Positions 62,551-64,000 of a stretch of 64,000 bases of DNA are shown in pieces. The stretch is from contig NZ_MDTQ01000001.1 in assembly GCF_001709345.1 (NCBI RefSeq), positions 2,579,202-2,643,201 on the forward strand. Reading direction: 5' to 3'. A model generated the notes under the pieces. It ran no database searches. It saw only the letters and a program-made list of their open reading frames with translations, and had not been told where the DNA came from. The stretch is from Terasakiispira papahanaumokuakeensis (lineage in GTDB: Bacteria > Pseudomonadota > Gammaproteobacteria > Pseudomonadales > Halomonadaceae). Both the position numbers and the translations under genes were made by a program. Positions within the stretch are counted from its first letter, which is position 1; the number at the start of each line of letters is the position of its first letter.

Positions 62551-62588
62551 TTAGTTTTCCTAAACGACGAATTTAGATCATTTAGATA
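62550..62588. promoter_or_regulatory. Putative LysR half-site cluster
   Basis: TTTAG-N5-CTAAA (62550-62564), then TTTAG at 62572 and again at about 62580. CTAAA-N7-TTTAG also spans 62560-62576. The first palindrome fits the T-N11-A rule and touches the LysR start codon. Confidence 0.55.
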
Positions 62589-62648
62589 TCACATATAATG
62601 CATTTTTCATAGGATGGCATAACGAAAACATCTAAGAGGGATACCACT

Positions 62649-63620
62649 GTGATTCGCCAAACTTTAGCCCGATGCGCTACCGCTCCGACGCCCATGGCCG
62701 GTCTTGCCTTAGGGATTGGCAGTCTTGGTTGGTGCTGGGAAAATACATCCCTGTTTCATGCGACTTCATTACAAGGACAAGCTCAGGCCGTAGGAGCCGC
62801 TATCGCCAGTGTGCTGCTCTTAATTCTGACCACTAAATTTATCCTAAACCCCAAACATTTAAGCGATGATCTCGCCCATCCCGTTGTCGGAAGTGTGGTC
62901 CCTACTTTTGCGATGGCCACCATGGTGGTCTCCAAAGCGGTTGGAGGCACCGCAGGCAGTGCATTATGGATCTTCGCTGTGGGCTTGCATCTGCTGTTTC
63001 TGATCACTTTTGTCTGGCATCGAAGCCGACAGTTTGAGCTGCAACATATGCTGCCTAGCTGGTTTGTCCCACCAGTCGGCATTATTGTCGCGGCGGTCGC
63101 CAACCCTGGAGGCATATTGACGCCTGTCGCTCAGGGGCTTTTCTGGTTTGGCTTGATCAGCTATGGCCTGATGCTGCCAGTGATGTTATATCGCTTAATC
63201 TTTGCCGAAGAAGTCCCCGATGCGGCCAAGCCCACGATTGCCATACTCGCGGCACCTGCCAGCTTGTCTTTAGCAGGGTATCTGACCGTGATCGCGGCCC
63301 CGTCTCCGTTATTGGTGGATCTACTGCTGGGCGTTGCCGTACTGATGACCATGGTGATTTATCTGGCCTTTATTAAATTACTCCGCCTCCCCTTTAGCCC
63401 AGGCTATGCGGCTTTTACCTTTCCCATGGTGATTGGTGCCACAGCCTTGTATAAAGCCGCCGATATGTTTACTCAGTGGGGGGTGACCGGGCATGCCGTT
63501 GGGCAACTACAACTGCTGGCAGAGCTCGAGCTGTTGGTGGCGACGTTGCTGGTTGGCTATGTGGCGCTACGCTATCTACTCTTTTTTAATCCGTTACGCC
63601 GAGCCAAGCTTGCGTTATGA
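62649..63620 (+). CDS. TDT family (TehA/SLAC1-like) anion transporter
   Basis: A 323-residue membrane protein with ten hydrophobic segments. The N-terminal TPMAGLALGIGSLGWCWE and the central SWFVPPVGIIVAAVANPGG match the TehA/SLAC1/Mae1 family, which carries anions such as tellurite-linked ions, sulfite or dicarboxylates. The start codon is GTG after AGAGGG. The divergent LysR of the CysL/YeiE-like branch makes sulfite or a similar anion attractive, but the substrate is not shown by the sequence. Confidence 0.85.
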   Translation: MIRQTLARCATAPTPMAGLALGIGSLGWCWENTSLFHATSLQGQAQAVGAAIASVLLLILTTKFILNPKHLSDDLAHPVVGSVVPTFAMATMVVSKAVGGTAGSALWIFAVGLHLLFLITFVWHRSRQFELQHMLPSWFVPPVGIIVAAVANPGGILTPVAQGLFWFGLISYGLMLPVMLYRLIFAEEVPDAAKPTIAILAAPASLSLAGYLTVIAAPSPLLVDLLLGVAVLMTMVIYLAFIKLLRLPFSPGYAAFTFPMVIGATALYKAADMFTQWGVTGHAVGQLQLLAELELLVATLLVGYVALRYLLFFNPLRRAKLAL

Positions 63621-63690
63621 GTCTGCGATGAAGTGTTGAGGTCAAACCTCATCACTTCATCTTTCTATTTCTTTATTCATCTTATTCATC

Positions 63691-63789
63691 ATTCCTCTCT
63701 ACTCCTCTCTACTCCTCTCTACTCCTCTCTACTCCTCTCTATTTCTCTCTGCTCCTCTCTATTTCTCTCTTTATTCCTCTCTTCAACCC
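63691..63789. repeat. 10-bp tandem repeat CTCCTCTCTA, about nine copies
   Basis: CTCCTCTCTA repeats in near-perfect 10-bp steps, with later copies varied (TTTCTCTCTG). It makes one strand pure pyrimidine for about 90 bp. It lies after the TDT gene; the rest, 63790-64000, shows no gene I can support. Confidence 0.92.
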
Positions 63790-64000
63790 ATGATCATCAC
63801 CCCCAAGGCCTCGTCTTATAGTGGTCTTAGGTGTCGTTATTGGTCGCTATACGGGTATTGGTACAACATCGTGCCATTTCGCCAACCACCTGCTCTATCA
63901 GTATTTTTTCTACCTATCGGACCCGCCAAGTTCAAGCTCTTAAACTTTGGTTCAAGGCCCGACATGGGATCGTCATACCGTCTATTCAGCGCTCACTGAT

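Noticed and set aside
63691-63789. CRISPR-like array
   Set aside because: The 10-bp units are contiguous with no unique spacers, and no cas genes are present.
63790-63999. Possible 69-residue plus-strand gene at the window end
   Set aside because: No ribosome site, no recognisable domain and odd composition; it starts at the edge of the pyrimidine repeat.

Overview
The window looks like a chromosomal segment of an aerobic, metabolically versatile gammaproteobacterium. Gene families and layouts resemble Pseudomonas, Acinetobacter and the Halomonadaceae/Oceanospirillales: a beta-ketoadipate pathway, a ccoNOQP-ccoGHIS cluster followed by hemN, an Anr-type regulator and apt, and a bioBFHCD operon with a BirA operator. 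The exact genus cannot be fixed from sequence reading alone. Base composition is moderate and fairly even, except for a visibly AT-richer stretch at about 1-2400.

Layout. (1) 34-2285: four small minus-strand genes of unknown function, looking like accessory DNA. (2) 2598-16570: a complete route from benzoate to central metabolism. BenK imports benzoate; BenABC and BenD make catechol; CatA, CatB and CatC make the enol-lactone; PcaD, PcaIJ and PcaF give succinyl-CoA and acetyl-CoA. An IclR-type PcaR and a LysR-type CatR sit at the two divergent promoters, each with a recognisable operator. (3) 17058-28580: cbb3 oxidase (ccoNOQP), its assembly genes (ccoGHIS plus a TauE/SafE-like membrane protein), oxygen-independent coproporphyrinogen oxidase (hemN) and the oxygen sensor Anr, with Anr-box-like sites before ccoN and hemN. 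(4) 28717-36802: apt, ttcA, a DnaJ-related protein, a polysaccharide deacetylase, a DUF815 ATPase, an MltC-like lytic transglycosylase, srkA and comF. (5) 36847-41551: bioB, bioF, bioH, bioC and bioD, followed by tRNA-Leu(TAG). (6) 41664-42415: no gene, but several strong hairpins and two terminators. (7) 42416-64000: peroxide defence (Prx5-like, ohr, ohrR), transporters (two LysE, AtoE, CDF, ThrE-type YjjPB, a zinc-type P-ATPase, TDT), a tyrosine/aspartate aminotransferase, YghU, RluF, an AlaX editing protein, a chemoreceptor, a GNAT enzyme and two LysR regulators.

The most unusual property is at the DNA level. More than twenty places, mostly between genes, carry short imperfect tandem repeats with units of 10-24 bp, most often 14-17 bp. 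Several start inside the last codons of a gene, so a copy of the stop codon is repeated downstream. Others sit in frame as 15- or 18-bp units and lengthen protein ends or linkers (CcoG, BioF, RluF, the zinc ATPase). This looks like one recurring process acting at gene edges.
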